29,638 nt of DNA from Pseudomonadota bacterium (lineage in GTDB: Bacteria > Pseudomonadota > Alphaproteobacteria > Rhizobiales > Rhizobiaceae), in assembly GCA_023416545.1 (NCBI GenBank), contig JAEZHO010000459.1:1-29638 (forward strand), in the 5' to 3' direction. The notes beneath the pieces are model-generated. The model saw only the letters and a program-made list of their open reading frames with translations, made no database searches and was not told where the DNA came from. This document shows positions 22,693 through 29,638 of the stretch, piece after piece. The translations under genes were made by a program, and so were the position numbers. Numbering within the stretch: position 1 is the first letter of the stretch; every line of letters begins with the position of its first letter.

Positions 22693-24627
22693 ATGATGAA
22701 GACAGTGAGACTGGGGCTGATGACAGCCTCGGCGGTTGCCCTCCTTGCCGGCAGCGCGCTGGCCGACTACGAGCTCAATATCCTCCATATCAACGACCTC
22801 CACTCGCGCATCGAACCGATCAACAAGTACGATTCAACCTGCTCGGACGAGGAAGCGTCGAAGAACGAGTGCTTCGGCGGCATCGCCCGCGTGAAGACCG
22901 CGATCGACACCCGCCGCGGCGAGCTGCAGGGCAAGAACGTGCTGGTCCTTGACGCCGGCGACCAGTTCCAGGGCTCGCTGTTCTACAGCATGTTCAAGAG
23001 CGGACCGATCGCCGACTTCATGAACGGCATGGGCTTCGACGCCATGGCGATCGGCAACCACGAATTCGACGACGGACCGGAGGAACTGCTCAAGTTCATC
23101 GAGGCGTCCGAATTCCCGATCATCTCCGGAAACACCATCGCCGCAGAGGGAAGCATCCTGGCCGGCAAGTACGACCCCTACATCATCAAGGACCTGGGCG
23201 GCGAGAAGGTCGCCGTCGTCTCCGTTCTCGCCACCGATACCGACGAGACCTCCGCGCCCGGCGACCAGATCACCTTCGAGGACGAGGTCGAATACCTCAA
23301 GAAGGCGGTCGCCGATCTCCAGGGCCAGGGCATCGACAAGATCATCGTGCTCTCGCATGTGGGCTATGAGCGCGACAAGCAGATCGCCGCGGCCGTTGAG
23401 GGTATAGACGTCATCGTCGGCGGCCACAGCCATACCCTGCTCTCCAGCACCGACGACAAGGCCTCCGGTCCCTACCCGACGCTGGTCAAGAACCCCGCCG
23501 GCACCGATGTGCCGATCGTGCAGGCCTATGCCTATTCCAAATACCTCGGCGACCTGAAGGTCGTGTTCGACGACAACGGGGCGGTGAAGTCCGTCGAGGG
23601 CGCGCCGAAACTCCTCGATTCCTCCGTCGTGGAGGATGCGGGCTACGCCGCCAAGGTCAAGGAACTCGGCCTGCCGCTGGAGGAACTGAAGCAGAAGGTC
23701 GTCGGCGAGACGCAGAACGTGATCGTCGGCGATCGCAATGTCTGCCGCATCCAGGAATGCACCATGGGCAACCTGGTCGCCGATGCGCAGCTCGACCGCG
23801 TCAAGGACCAGGGCATCACCATCTCGATCGCCAACGGCGGCGGGCTGCGCGCCTCGATCGACCGCGGCGGCGTGACCATGGGCGAAGTGCTCACCGTCCT
23901 GCCCTTCCAGAACACGATCGCGACGTTCCAGATCAAGGGATCGGACCTGCGCGCCGCACTCGAAAACGGCGTCAGCCAGATCGAGGAGGGCGCGGGCCGC
24001 TTCCCGCAGGTGGCCGGAATGAAGTACTCCTTCGACAGGTCGAAGCCGGCAGGCGAACGGATCGTCGATGTTCAGGTCAGGGAAGGCGAGGCCTTCGTGC
24101 CCCTCGACCCGGAAAAGACCTATGGCGTCGTCACCAACAACTACGTCCGCGCCGGCGGCGACGGCTTCGACATCTTCGAGACCAATGCCATCAACCCCTA
24201 TGACTTCGGGCCGAACCTGGAGCAGGCGGTTGCCGAATACCTGACCAACAACAACCCCTACCAGCCCTATACCGACGGGCGGATCACCGATGTGACCCCG
24301 GCAGGGGCGCCTGCAGGAGCTGCGGCGGATACGACGGCCCAGGCGCCTGCAACCTCCACACCCGCAACCTCCGCGCCGGCGGCTCCCGCGACCACGACAC
24401 CGGCCGCCCCTGCGCCGGCCGCCCCGGCGCCGGCCGCCGGAACCGCCGCCCCTGCCGGCTCGGCCGCTTCGGGCACCTACACCGTGGTCCGCGGAGATTC
24501 CCTCTGGAAGATCGCCGAGGCGACCTATGGCGACGGCATGATGTGGACGAAGATCGCCGAGGCCAACAACCTGCGCGATGCAGACCACCTGGAGGTCGGG
24601 CAGGAGCTGCGCCTGCCGCCCCGGTAA
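22693..24627 (+). CDS. Periplasmic 5'-nucleotidase with C-terminal LysM domain
   Basis: This 644-residue exported protein has a signal peptide ending GSALA (about residue 24). A metallophosphatase domain (about 27-300) shows the dimetal motifs DLH, GDQFQGS, GNHEFDD, SHVGYERD and GGHSHT. A 5'-nucleotidase C-terminal domain (about 330-530) follows, with NLVADAQLD, ANGGGLRASI and YVRAGGDGFD, which form the nucleotide pocket. Together they define a UshA-type periplasmic nucleotide hydrolase. After an Ala/Pro/Thr-rich linker (about 535-593) comes a complete LysM domain (YTVVRGDSLWKIAEATYG, then LEVGQELRLP) that should bind peptidoglycan. The ATG at 22693 has AGGAGAG upstream; a longer in-frame reading from 22525 would cross the omp10 terminator. 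A strong terminator follows. Confidence 0.93.
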   Translation: MMKTVRLGLMTASAVALLAGSALADYELNILHINDLHSRIEPINKYDSTCSDEEASKNECFGGIARVKTAIDTRRGELQGKNVLVLDAGDQFQGSLFYSMFKSGPIADFMNGMGFDAMAIGNHEFDDGPEELLKFIEASEFPIISGNTIAAEGSILAGKYDPYIIKDLGGEKVAVVSVLATDTDETSAPGDQITFEDEVEYLKKAVADLQGQGIDKIIVLSHVGYERDKQIAAAVEGIDVIVGGHSHTLLSSTDDKASGPYPTLVKNPAGTDVPIVQAYAYSKYLGDLKVVFDDNGAVKSVEGAPKLLDSSVVEDAGYAAKVKELGLPLEELKQKVVGETQNVIVGDRNVCRIQECTMGNLVADAQLDRVKDQGITISIANGGGLRASIDRGGVTMGEVLTVLPFQNTIATFQIKGSDLRAALENGVSQIEEGAGRFPQVAGMKYSFDRSKPAGERIVDVQVREGEAFVPLDPEKTYGVVTNNYVRAGGDGFDIFETNAINPYDFGPNLEQAVAEYLTNNNPYQPYTDGRITDVTPAGAPAGAAADTTAQAPATSTPATSAPAAPATTTPAAPAPAAPAPAAGTAAPAGSAASGTYTVVRGDSLWKIAEATYGDGMMWTKIAEANNLRDADHLEVGQELRLPPR

Positions 24628-24651
24628 GACGATTTGTCTCGCGTTGCGGTC

Positions 24652-24680
24652 CGGCCCGGGGCTTCCCCGGGCCGTTTTTT
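24652..24680 (+). terminator. Terminator after the 5'-nucleotidase gene
   Basis: CGGCCCGGGG (24652-24661) pairs perfectly with CCCCGGGCCG (24665-24674) across a 3-base loop, followed by six Ts. Confidence 0.92.
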
Positions 24681-24725
24681 GTTTCTAGATAGAAACCGAA
24701 ATCACGTCGGCACCGTATAGGTGCC
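24681..24725. promoter_or_regulatory. Two inverted repeats upstream of hemH
   Basis: GTTTCTA-GA-TAGAAAC (24681-24696) is a 7-2-7 palindrome immediately after the upstream T-run. GGCACC-GTATA-GGTGCC (24709-24725) is a second 6-5-6 repeat just before the gene. Either could be an operator or a leader hairpin for hemH. The first is not the rhizobial Irr box pattern as I know it, because its half-sites are in the opposite order. Confidence 0.45.
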
Positions 24726-24754
24726 TGACGTCCCGAAGAATGGAATTTTCACAC

Positions 24755-25789
24755 ATGAACGCCGTGCCCAGCCACCTGCCCCCCGATCACCCCAAGGTCA
24801 ATTTCGGCAAGGTGGGCGTGCTTCTCGTCAATCTCGGAACGCCGGACGGCACCGACTACTGGTCGATGCGCCGCTACCTGGCCGAGTTCCTGTCCGATCG
24901 CCGCGTCATCGAATGGTCGCGGCTCTACTGGTACCCAATCCTGCACGGCATCGTCCTCAGCAAGCGGCCGCAGAAGGTCGGCAAGGCCTATGAGGAGATC
25001 TGGAACAAGGATCTCGATGAGAGCTACCTGCGGACCTATACCCGCAACCAGGGCGAGCTGATGGCCGAGCGCCTGAAGGACCTCCCGAACGTTGTCGTCG
25101 ACTGGGCGATGCGCTACGGCAAGCCCTCGATCGCCTCGAAGATCGACGCCCTCCATGCGCAGGGCTGCGAGAAGATCCTGCTATTCCCGCTCTATCCGCA
25201 ATACTCGGCCTCGACGACGGCAACCGTCAACGACAAGGCCTTCGAGCACCTGATGAAGATGCGCTGGCAGCCCGCCGTGCGCACCGTCCCGCCCTATCAC
25301 GACGATCCCGTCTACATCGACGCCCTCGCCGTCTCGGTGGAGAAGGCCCTGGCCAAGGTGGACTGGGAGCCGGAAATGCTGGTGGCCTCCTTCCACGGCA
25401 TCCCGGAATCCTATTTCAAACAGGGCGATCCCTACCACTGCCACTGTCAGAAGACCGGCCGGCTGCTGCGCGAGCGCCTCGGCCTGCCGAAGGAAAAGTT
25501 CATGGTCACCTTCCAGTCCCGCTTCGGGCCGGAGGAGTGGCTGCAGCCCTATACCGACAAGACCATGGAGAAGCTCGGCGACCAGGGCATCAAGCGCATC
25601 GCCGTGATGAACCCCGGCTTCGTGTCGGACTGCCTGGAAACGCTGGAAGAGATCGCCGGCGAAGCGGGCGAGATCTTCCAGCACCACGGTGGCGAGAAGT
25701 TCCTGCACATCCCCTGTCTCAACGACAGCCAGGAAGGCATGGGCGTCCTCGAAAGCGTCGTCCGCCGGGAGCTTCAGGGCTGGGTCTGA
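24755..25789 (+). CDS. hemH: Ferrochelatase
   Basis: Ferrochelatase inserts Fe2+ into protoporphyrin IX, the last step of heme synthesis, at the inner membrane. The protein has 344 residues, beginning with the family strand KVGVLLVNLGTPDG. It contains the LFPLYPQYSASTT motif, the active-site His214 in SFHGIPESYF, the segment HCHCQKTGRLL, and MNPGFVSDCLETLEE with the conserved acidic Glu295. I prefer the ATG at 24755 because rhizobial homologues begin a similar distance before KVGVLL; an ATG at 24740 would add five residues. Upstream palindromes suggest control. It is the second iron-related locus in the window, but it is well separated from the importer operon. Confidence 0.97.
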   Translation: MNAVPSHLPPDHPKVNFGKVGVLLVNLGTPDGTDYWSMRRYLAEFLSDRRVIEWSRLYWYPILHGIVLSKRPQKVGKAYEEIWNKDLDESYLRTYTRNQGELMAERLKDLPNVVVDWAMRYGKPSIASKIDALHAQGCEKILLFPLYPQYSASTTATVNDKAFEHLMKMRWQPAVRTVPPYHDDPVYIDALAVSVEKALAKVDWEPEMLVASFHGIPESYFKQGDPYHCHCQKTGRLLRERLGLPKEKFMVTFQSRFGPEEWLQPYTDKTMEKLGDQGIKRIAVMNPGFVSDCLETLEEIAGEAGEIFQHHGGEKFLHIPCLNDSQEGMGVLESVVRRELQGWV

Positions 25790-25858
25790 CCTCTTCCGTT
25801 TGATCCTCGGCGCGAACGTGTTACTCCAGTCTCAAACTTTTCGAGCTGGGGGGCAGCC

Positions 25859-26911
25859 ATGCTGGGCGGCTTTGATATCGTCGTTATCGCCATCGTACTT
25901 CTCGTCATCCTGGTGCTCTTCGCCGGGATCAAGACCGTGCCGCAGGGCTATCGCTATACCGTCGAGCGGTTCGGGCGCTACACCCGCACCCTCGATCCCG
26001 GCCTGAACCTGATCACGCCCTTCATCGAGCGCATCGGCGCGCGCATGAACGTCATGGAACAGGTCCTCGACGTCCCGACCCAGGAAGTCATCACCAAGGA
26101 CAATGCCAGCGTCTCCGCCGATGCGGTGGCCTTCTATCAGGTGCTCAATCCCGCCCAGGCCGCCTACCAGATCGCCGACCTGAAGAATGCCATCCAGAAC
26201 CTCACCATGACCAACATCCGCTCGGTCATGGGATCGATGGACCTGGACGAGCTTCTCTCCAACCGCGAGGTCATCAACGAGCGGCTTCTGCACGTCGTCG
26301 ACGAGGCGGTCGGCCCCTGGGGCATCAAGGTCACCCGCGTCGAGATCAAGGACATCCAGCCGCCGGAAGACCTCGTGGAAGCCATGGGACGGCAGATGAA
26401 GGCCGAACGCGAGAAGCGCGCCCAGGTCCTGGAGGCCGAGGGTGCCCGCAACGCCCAGATCCTGCGGGCGGAAGGCGCCAAGCAGGCCGCCGTCCTCAAG
26501 GCGGAAGGCGAACGGGAAGCGGCCTTCCGCGAGGCGGAAGCCCGCGAGCGCCTGGCCGAGGCCGAGGCCAGGGCAACCCGGTCGGTATCCGAGGCGATCG
26601 CGCTCGGCGACGTCCACGCGATCAACTACTTCGTGGCGCAGAAATACACCGAGGCACTGGCGGAAATCGGCAAGGCGCCCAATTCCAAGATCGTCCTCAT
26701 GCCGATGGAGGCTTCGTCGCTGATCGGCTCGCTGGGCGGCATCGGAGCGATCGCCAGGGAGGTCTTCGGCGATGGTGACGGCCCGGCAAGAGCACGCCCG
26801 CTCACACCCCCGCCGCAGTCGCCCGCAGCGCCGCCCCGTCCTTCGGCGACAGCCCCTGCCCGCGCGGCCACGCCGGCCGTCAACCCCTTCGCCCCGCGGA
26901 CCGAGACCTGA
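25859..26911 (+). CDS. qmcA: SPFH/band 7 membrane protein, QmcA-like
   Basis: This 350-residue membrane protein has one N-terminal transmembrane segment (about 5-23) and an SPFH/band-7 domain (about 25-190: TVPQGYRYTVERFGRY, DNASVSADAVAFYQV). A charged coiled coil (about 190-260) carries repeated E-A-E-G-A/ E-G-E-R-E-A motifs, and the tail is Pro/Ala-rich. It is the stomatin-like QmcA/YbbK type that oligomerises in membranes and is thought to organise or protect membrane proteins. A GGGGGGC purine site precedes the ATG at 25859. The NfeD gene follows after two bases, the usual stomatin-NfeD operon. The 69-base gap to hemH shows no terminator. Confidence 0.93.
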   Translation: MLGGFDIVVIAIVLLVILVLFAGIKTVPQGYRYTVERFGRYTRTLDPGLNLITPFIERIGARMNVMEQVLDVPTQEVITKDNASVSADAVAFYQVLNPAQAAYQIADLKNAIQNLTMTNIRSVMGSMDLDELLSNREVINERLLHVVDEAVGPWGIKVTRVEIKDIQPPEDLVEAMGRQMKAEREKRAQVLEAEGARNAQILRAEGAKQAAVLKAEGEREAAFREAEARERLAEAEARATRSVSEAIALGDVHAINYFVAQKYTEALAEIGKAPNSKIVLMPMEASSLIGSLGGIGAIAREVFGDGDGPARARPLTPPPQSPAAPPRPSATAPARAATPAVNPFAPRTET

Positions 26912-26913
26912 CC

Positions 26914-27372
26914 ATGCTGCAGGCACTCGCCGCCAATCTCGGGCCCTGGAGCTGGTGGATCGTCGGGATCCTGCTCCTTGCCGCCGAACTGGCCGCGCCC
27001 GGCGTCTTCCTGATCTGGATCGGCGCCGCCGCGATCGTCGTCGGCATGCTCTCGCTCGCCCTGTGGGATGCCGCCATCTGGTCGTGGCAGCTGCAGTTCG
27101 TGCTCTTCGCAGCGCTCGCCGCCGTCTTCGCCGTCGCGGGACGGCGCTTCTACGCAAGGAAGGAAGCGAGCGACCAGCCCTATCTCAACCGGCGCGGCGA
27201 AAGCCTTGTCGGCCGCACCGCAACGCTGCACGAGCCGATCACCGAGGGTCGCGGCCGCATCCGGCTCGACGACACGTGGTGGCCGGTCATGGGGCCGGAC
27301 CTGCCGGCGGGAACGCGGGTGACGGTGATCTCGGCCGACGGTCGGGACCTGCGGGTGGAGGCGGTCGCCTAG
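26914..27372 (+). CDS. NfeD-family membrane protein
   Basis: This 152-residue partner of the SPFH protein is of the short NfeD (YbbJ) type. It has hydrophobic helices at about 12-50 and 58-78. A C-terminal OB-fold domain (about 92-150) follows, with the conserved LVGRTATLHEPITEGRGRIRLDDTWWPV pattern and D-L-P-A-G-T-R-V. It lacks the ClpP-like serine protease domain of long NfeD proteins. The ATG follows the qmcA stop by two bases. The stop is one base from the stop of the convergent kdsD gene, leaving no room for a terminator between them. Confidence 0.93.
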   Translation: MLQALAANLGPWSWWIVGILLLAAELAAPGVFLIWIGAAAIVVGMLSLALWDAAIWSWQLQFVLFAALAAVFAVAGRRFYARKEASDQPYLNRRGESLVGRTATLHEPITEGRGRIRLDDTWWPVMGPDLPAGTRVTVISADGRDLRVEAVA

Positions 27373-27373
27373 T

Positions 27374-28369
27374 TCAGGCGACGCCGACGCGCAGGAGATC
27401 GTGGAAGTGGACGATGCCGACCGGCCGGCTCTCGTCGTCCACGACGATCAGCGCGGAAATATTGTACTGGTTGAGCAGCGCCATGGCGCTCGTCGCGAGC
27501 GTCCGTTCCTTCACCGTCTTCGGATCCGGCGTCATGATGTCGTCGACGATCATGGACGTGAGGTTGAGGTTCAGGCCGCGGGCAAGGTCGCCATCGGTGA
27601 GGACGCCGCACAGGCGCCCTTCCTCGTCGACGACGCCGACGCAGCCGAAGCGCATCTCGGCCAGCGTCATCACCGCCGTCGGGACCGGCGTCCCCTTCTT
27701 CACCAGCGGAACGCGGCTGCCCGTATGCATGATGTCGCCGATATGGCTCAGCATGGCGCCGAGCTTGCCGCCCGGATGGAAGACGCGGAAGTCGAGCGCG
27801 GTAAACCCGCGGGCTTCCAGCAGCGCGACCGCGAGCGCATCGCCGAGCGCGAGTTGCAGGAGCGTGGACGTGGTGGGCGCCAGCCCGTGCGGGCAGGCCT
27901 CCTGCACCTTGGGCAGGAGGAGCGCGATGCTCGCCTCCCGCGCAAGGGTCGATACCTCGCCCGCCGTCAGCGCGATCAGGGGAATGGAGAAGCGCCGGCA
28001 ATAGCCGACGATGCTCTGCAGTTCGGCCGTCTCGCCGCTCCAGGACACCGCAAGGACGACGTCGTCGCGGGAAATCATCCCGAGATCGCCATGGCTCGCC
28101 TCTGCTGCATGGACGAAGGATGCCGGCGTACCGGTGGAAGCCAGCGAGGCCGCGAGCTTCGCGCCGATATGTCCGCTCTTGCCGACGCCGGAGACGATCA
28201 CCCGGCCCTTCAGGCCGAGGATCAGGTCGACGGCCTGCCGGAAGGGCTCCGAAAGCCCGTTCTGCAGGGCCTGCTCGAGGGCGTCCAGCCCTTCCCTCTC
28301 CACCAGGATCGTGCGCAGCGCAGACCCGATGACGGACGTCTCGCTCACCTGTAGTGCTTTCTGTGTCAT
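27374..28369 (-). CDS. kdsD: Arabinose-5-phosphate isomerase
   Basis: This KpsF/GutQ-family enzyme of 331 residues interconverts ribulose 5-phosphate and arabinose 5-phosphate, the first step toward KDO for lipopolysaccharide. The SIS sugar-phosphate domain (about 30-190) has SGVGKSGHIGAKLAAS, the SHGDLG loop and VSWSGETAEL. The conserved region LAPTTSTLLQLALGDALAVAL and FHPGGKLG follow. Two CBS domains (about 205-265 and 270-331) end the protein. The ATG at 28369 is chosen from family length, although no good ribosome site is visible. The in-frame region up to 28450 has no family counterpart. It is divergent from the beta-barrel gene. Confidence 0.94.
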   Translation of the reverse strand: MTQKALQVSETSVIGSALRTILVEREGLDALEQALQNGLSEPFRQAVDLILGLKGRVIVSGVGKSGHIGAKLAASLASTGTPASFVHAAEASHGDLGMISRDDVVLAVSWSGETAELQSIVGYCRRFSIPLIALTAGEVSTLAREASIALLLPKVQEACPHGLAPTTSTLLQLALGDALAVALLEARGFTALDFRVFHPGGKLGAMLSHIGDIMHTGSRVPLVKKGTPVPTAVMTLAEMRFGCVGVVDEEGRLCGVLTDGDLARGLNLNLTSMIVDDIMTPDPKTVKERTLATSAMALLNQYNISALIVVDDESRPVGIVHFHDLLRVGVA

Positions 28370-28493
28370 GGCGCGGCATCTAGCGCTTTTGCGCCCGAAA
28401 GTCCATCGGGACGATCCCGGCCGGCCTCTCCAGAACCAAGTGTTAACCACGAGGCTTTACGTTCGCGTAACCGCTGCACGAACGGGCATCTGG

Positions 28494-29638
28494 ATGGAGA
28501 GAATGGACAAGCAAGGCGAAAGACCTGTGCGGCGCCTGCCGGCACTGGCCGTGCTGCTTGCCTGCACGTCCCTGCTGACGCCTGCGTCTCCGCTTGCCCA
28601 GACGTCCTACCCGGCGGGCTCCGAGACGACGGGCGCCTCGCCCGCGCAGACTTCGGCGACGGGCAGCGCCGTCCCTCTCGGCACCTCCCTCGCCGCCGCC
28701 CCCCTCGCCCCGCCTGCCCCGGGGATTCCCGCGGCTGATCCGGCGGCTTCCGCCAGCGACGCTCCTTCGCTTGCCAGCGGCGCCATCCCGCAGCCGGCGA
28801 CGCCGGGTCCATCCGAAGAAGACCTCTTCCTCGCCTACGAGGAGGACCTGGACGCCGGCGTCGATGCCGTGGAGCCGGGCGAAGCGCCCCTGGTTCCCGC
28901 CGATCCGACCGGCATCCGGCTCGGCACCTTCATGCTCCGCCCCTCGGTCGGCACCAGCGTCAACCGCGAGACGATCCGCAACGGCGACCTCAAGACCGAG
29001 CGCGACTACCTTGCCACCGTCGTCCGCGGCACGCTCACCTCCGACTGGGCGCGGCACGAACTGGCGATCATCGGCGAAGGCACGTTCGAGCGCGATATCG
29101 GCGGGCGCGACGATTTCGAGCCGGAAGGCCGCGTCGATGCCATCCTGCGGCTCGATCTCGCCGACGAGACGATCGCCAACATCACGGCCGGCTACGGCTT
29201 CGAGCGCGAGGACAATGACGATCCGAACGCGATCGGTGGCGCCAGCGTCCAGTCCGGCGTCCATCAGTATGACGGCGGCCTCTCGCTCGAGCGCAGCGCC
29301 GGGCTGATCCACGGTCTCGCCGGGATCGGCGTCCGCCGGGAAGTCTACTCCGATGCCGAGCTGCAGGACGGTTCCTCGCTCGACCTCGGCGACCGCAACC
29401 GGACGGTCGTCGACGGCCGCCTGAGGCTCGGCTACGAGCTGTCGCCGGCGCTCATCCCCTTCGTGGAAGTGGGCGGCGGTCGCAGCCTCTACGACGACCG
29501 CTACGATTCCGCCGGCTACGAGCGCTCGTCCTGGCGCTACGCGGCGCGCGCCGGCGTGGAATTCGATCTCGGCGAGAAGCTGCGGGGCGAACTGGCCGCC
29601 GGCTACCGGCACGCCGACTACGACGACGCAAGGCTCGA
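28494..29638 (+). CDS. Outer-membrane beta-barrel protein (BBP2-type), 5' part
   Basis: An open frame runs from the ATG at 28494 (or 28503) to the window end without a stop, so the gene continues outside. The protein has a signal peptide (hydrophobic core ALAVLLACTSLLTPASPLA, cleaved before QTSYP). A low-complexity Ala/Pro/Ser stretch of about 75 residues and a short acidic region (SEEDLFLAYEEDLDAGVD) follow. From about residue 145 there are alternating amphipathic strands ending in aromatic or charged residues: IRLGTFMLRPSVGTSVN, ERDYLATVVRGTLTSDW, ELAIIGEGTFERDI, then YGFERE. This is the putative beta-barrel porin 2 (BBP2, formerly DUF2320) pattern seen in rhizobia. A small hairpin with a TTCG loop lies at 28457-28470 in the leader. 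Confidence 0.8.
   Translation, partial: MERMDKQGERPVRRLPALAVLLACTSLLTPASPLAQTSYPAGSETTGASPAQTSATGSAVPLGTSLAAAPLAPPAPGIPAADPAASASDAPSLASGAIPQPATPGPSEEDLFLAYEEDLDAGVDAVEPGEAPLVPADPTGIRLGTFMLRPSVGTSVNRETIRNGDLKTERDYLATVVRGTLTSDWARHELAIIGEGTFERDIGGRDDFEPEGRVDAILRLDLADETIANITAGYGFEREDNDDPNAIGGASVQSGVHQYDGGLSLERSAGLIHGLAGIGVRREVYSDAELQDGSSLDLGDRNRTVVDGRLRLGYELSPALIPFVEVGGGRSLYDDRYDSAGYERSSWRYAARAGVEFDLGEKLRGELAAGYRHADYDDARL

Noticed and set aside
22834..24588. A 584-residue minus-strand frame opposite the 5'-nucleotidase
   Set aside because: The complementary strand encodes a fully motif-supported enzyme; the antisense frame has only compositional Gly/Arg runs.
24681..24696. The hemH palindrome as an Irr (ICE) box
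   Set aside because: The half-sites read TTTCTA then TAGAAA, the reverse order of the TTAGAA-TTCTAA pattern known for Irr.
28370..28450. N-terminal extension of kdsD to 28450
   Set aside because: The added Arg/Trp-rich residues have no family counterpart, and 331 residues from 28369 fits the KdsD/KpsF length.
1..29638. Mobile elements, CRISPR arrays, tRNA or rRNA genes
   Set aside because: No direct-repeat arrays, transposase motifs, terminal repeats or tRNA-like cloverleaf sequences were recognised on either strand.

Overview
The window is chromosomal DNA of an alphaproteobacterium of the order Hyphomicrobiales (Rhizobiales), most likely family Rhizobiaceae (Rhizobium/Ensifer/Agrobacterium/Shinella-like). 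I infer this from the high GC, the 41-residue cysteine-free L36, the block pykA - DUF1036 - N-formylglutamate amidohydrolase - DUF1244 - gapR, an Omp10-type lipoprotein, a homospermidine synthase and an Atu4866-type protein. I cannot decide the genus. I see no insertion sequence, phage, CRISPR array, tRNA or rRNA. Genes are densely packed and no gap between genes exceeds about 240 bases.

Layout. 1-2603 (+): 3' end of purK, rpmJ with its own promoter and leader hairpin, a secreted TPR protein and an alpha/beta hydrolase. 2628-4540 (-): a DUF1036 protein translationally coupled to pykA. 4730-6209 (+): N-formylglutamate amidohydrolase-like protein, DUF1244 protein, gapR. 6342-11159 (+): a tightly overlapped five-gene operon with a FecBCD-type metal/siderophore importer, an internally duplicated glutamine-amidotransferase-like protein and an FmdE-like protein. 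It is preceded by a possible RirA iron operator and closed by a strong terminator. 11179-14741 (-): a DUF882 (M15-like) peptidoglycan enzyme with a long disordered tail, and a sigma-54-dependent response regulator. 14899-17645 (+): oligoendopeptidase F and a PabC-like class IV aminotransferase. 17642-19332 (-): an Atu4866-like secreted protein, a secreted SnoaL-like protein and an SDR oxidoreductase. These are divergent from a LysR regulator (19448-20344, +) whose ribosome site and start codon sit inside a LysR-type dyad. 20536-27372 (+): homospermidine synthase, Omp10 lipoprotein, a secreted 5'-nucleotidase with a C-terminal LysM, ferrochelatase, and a QmcA/NfeD pair. 27374-28369 (-): arabinose-5-phosphate isomerase (kdsD). 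28494-end (+): a beta-barrel outer-membrane protein cut by the window edge.

Most of the window is core housekeeping: purine synthesis, glycolysis, heme, KDO, polyamine, envelope and nucleoid functions. Two places look like poorly described systems. The first is the importer operon with its two cytosolic accessory proteins, which I infer to handle or release the imported metal or chelate. The second is the LysR-SDR-SnoaL-Atu4866 locus, which joins one cytosolic oxidoreductase to two small exported proteins. All assignments come from reading motifs by eye; no database search was run.
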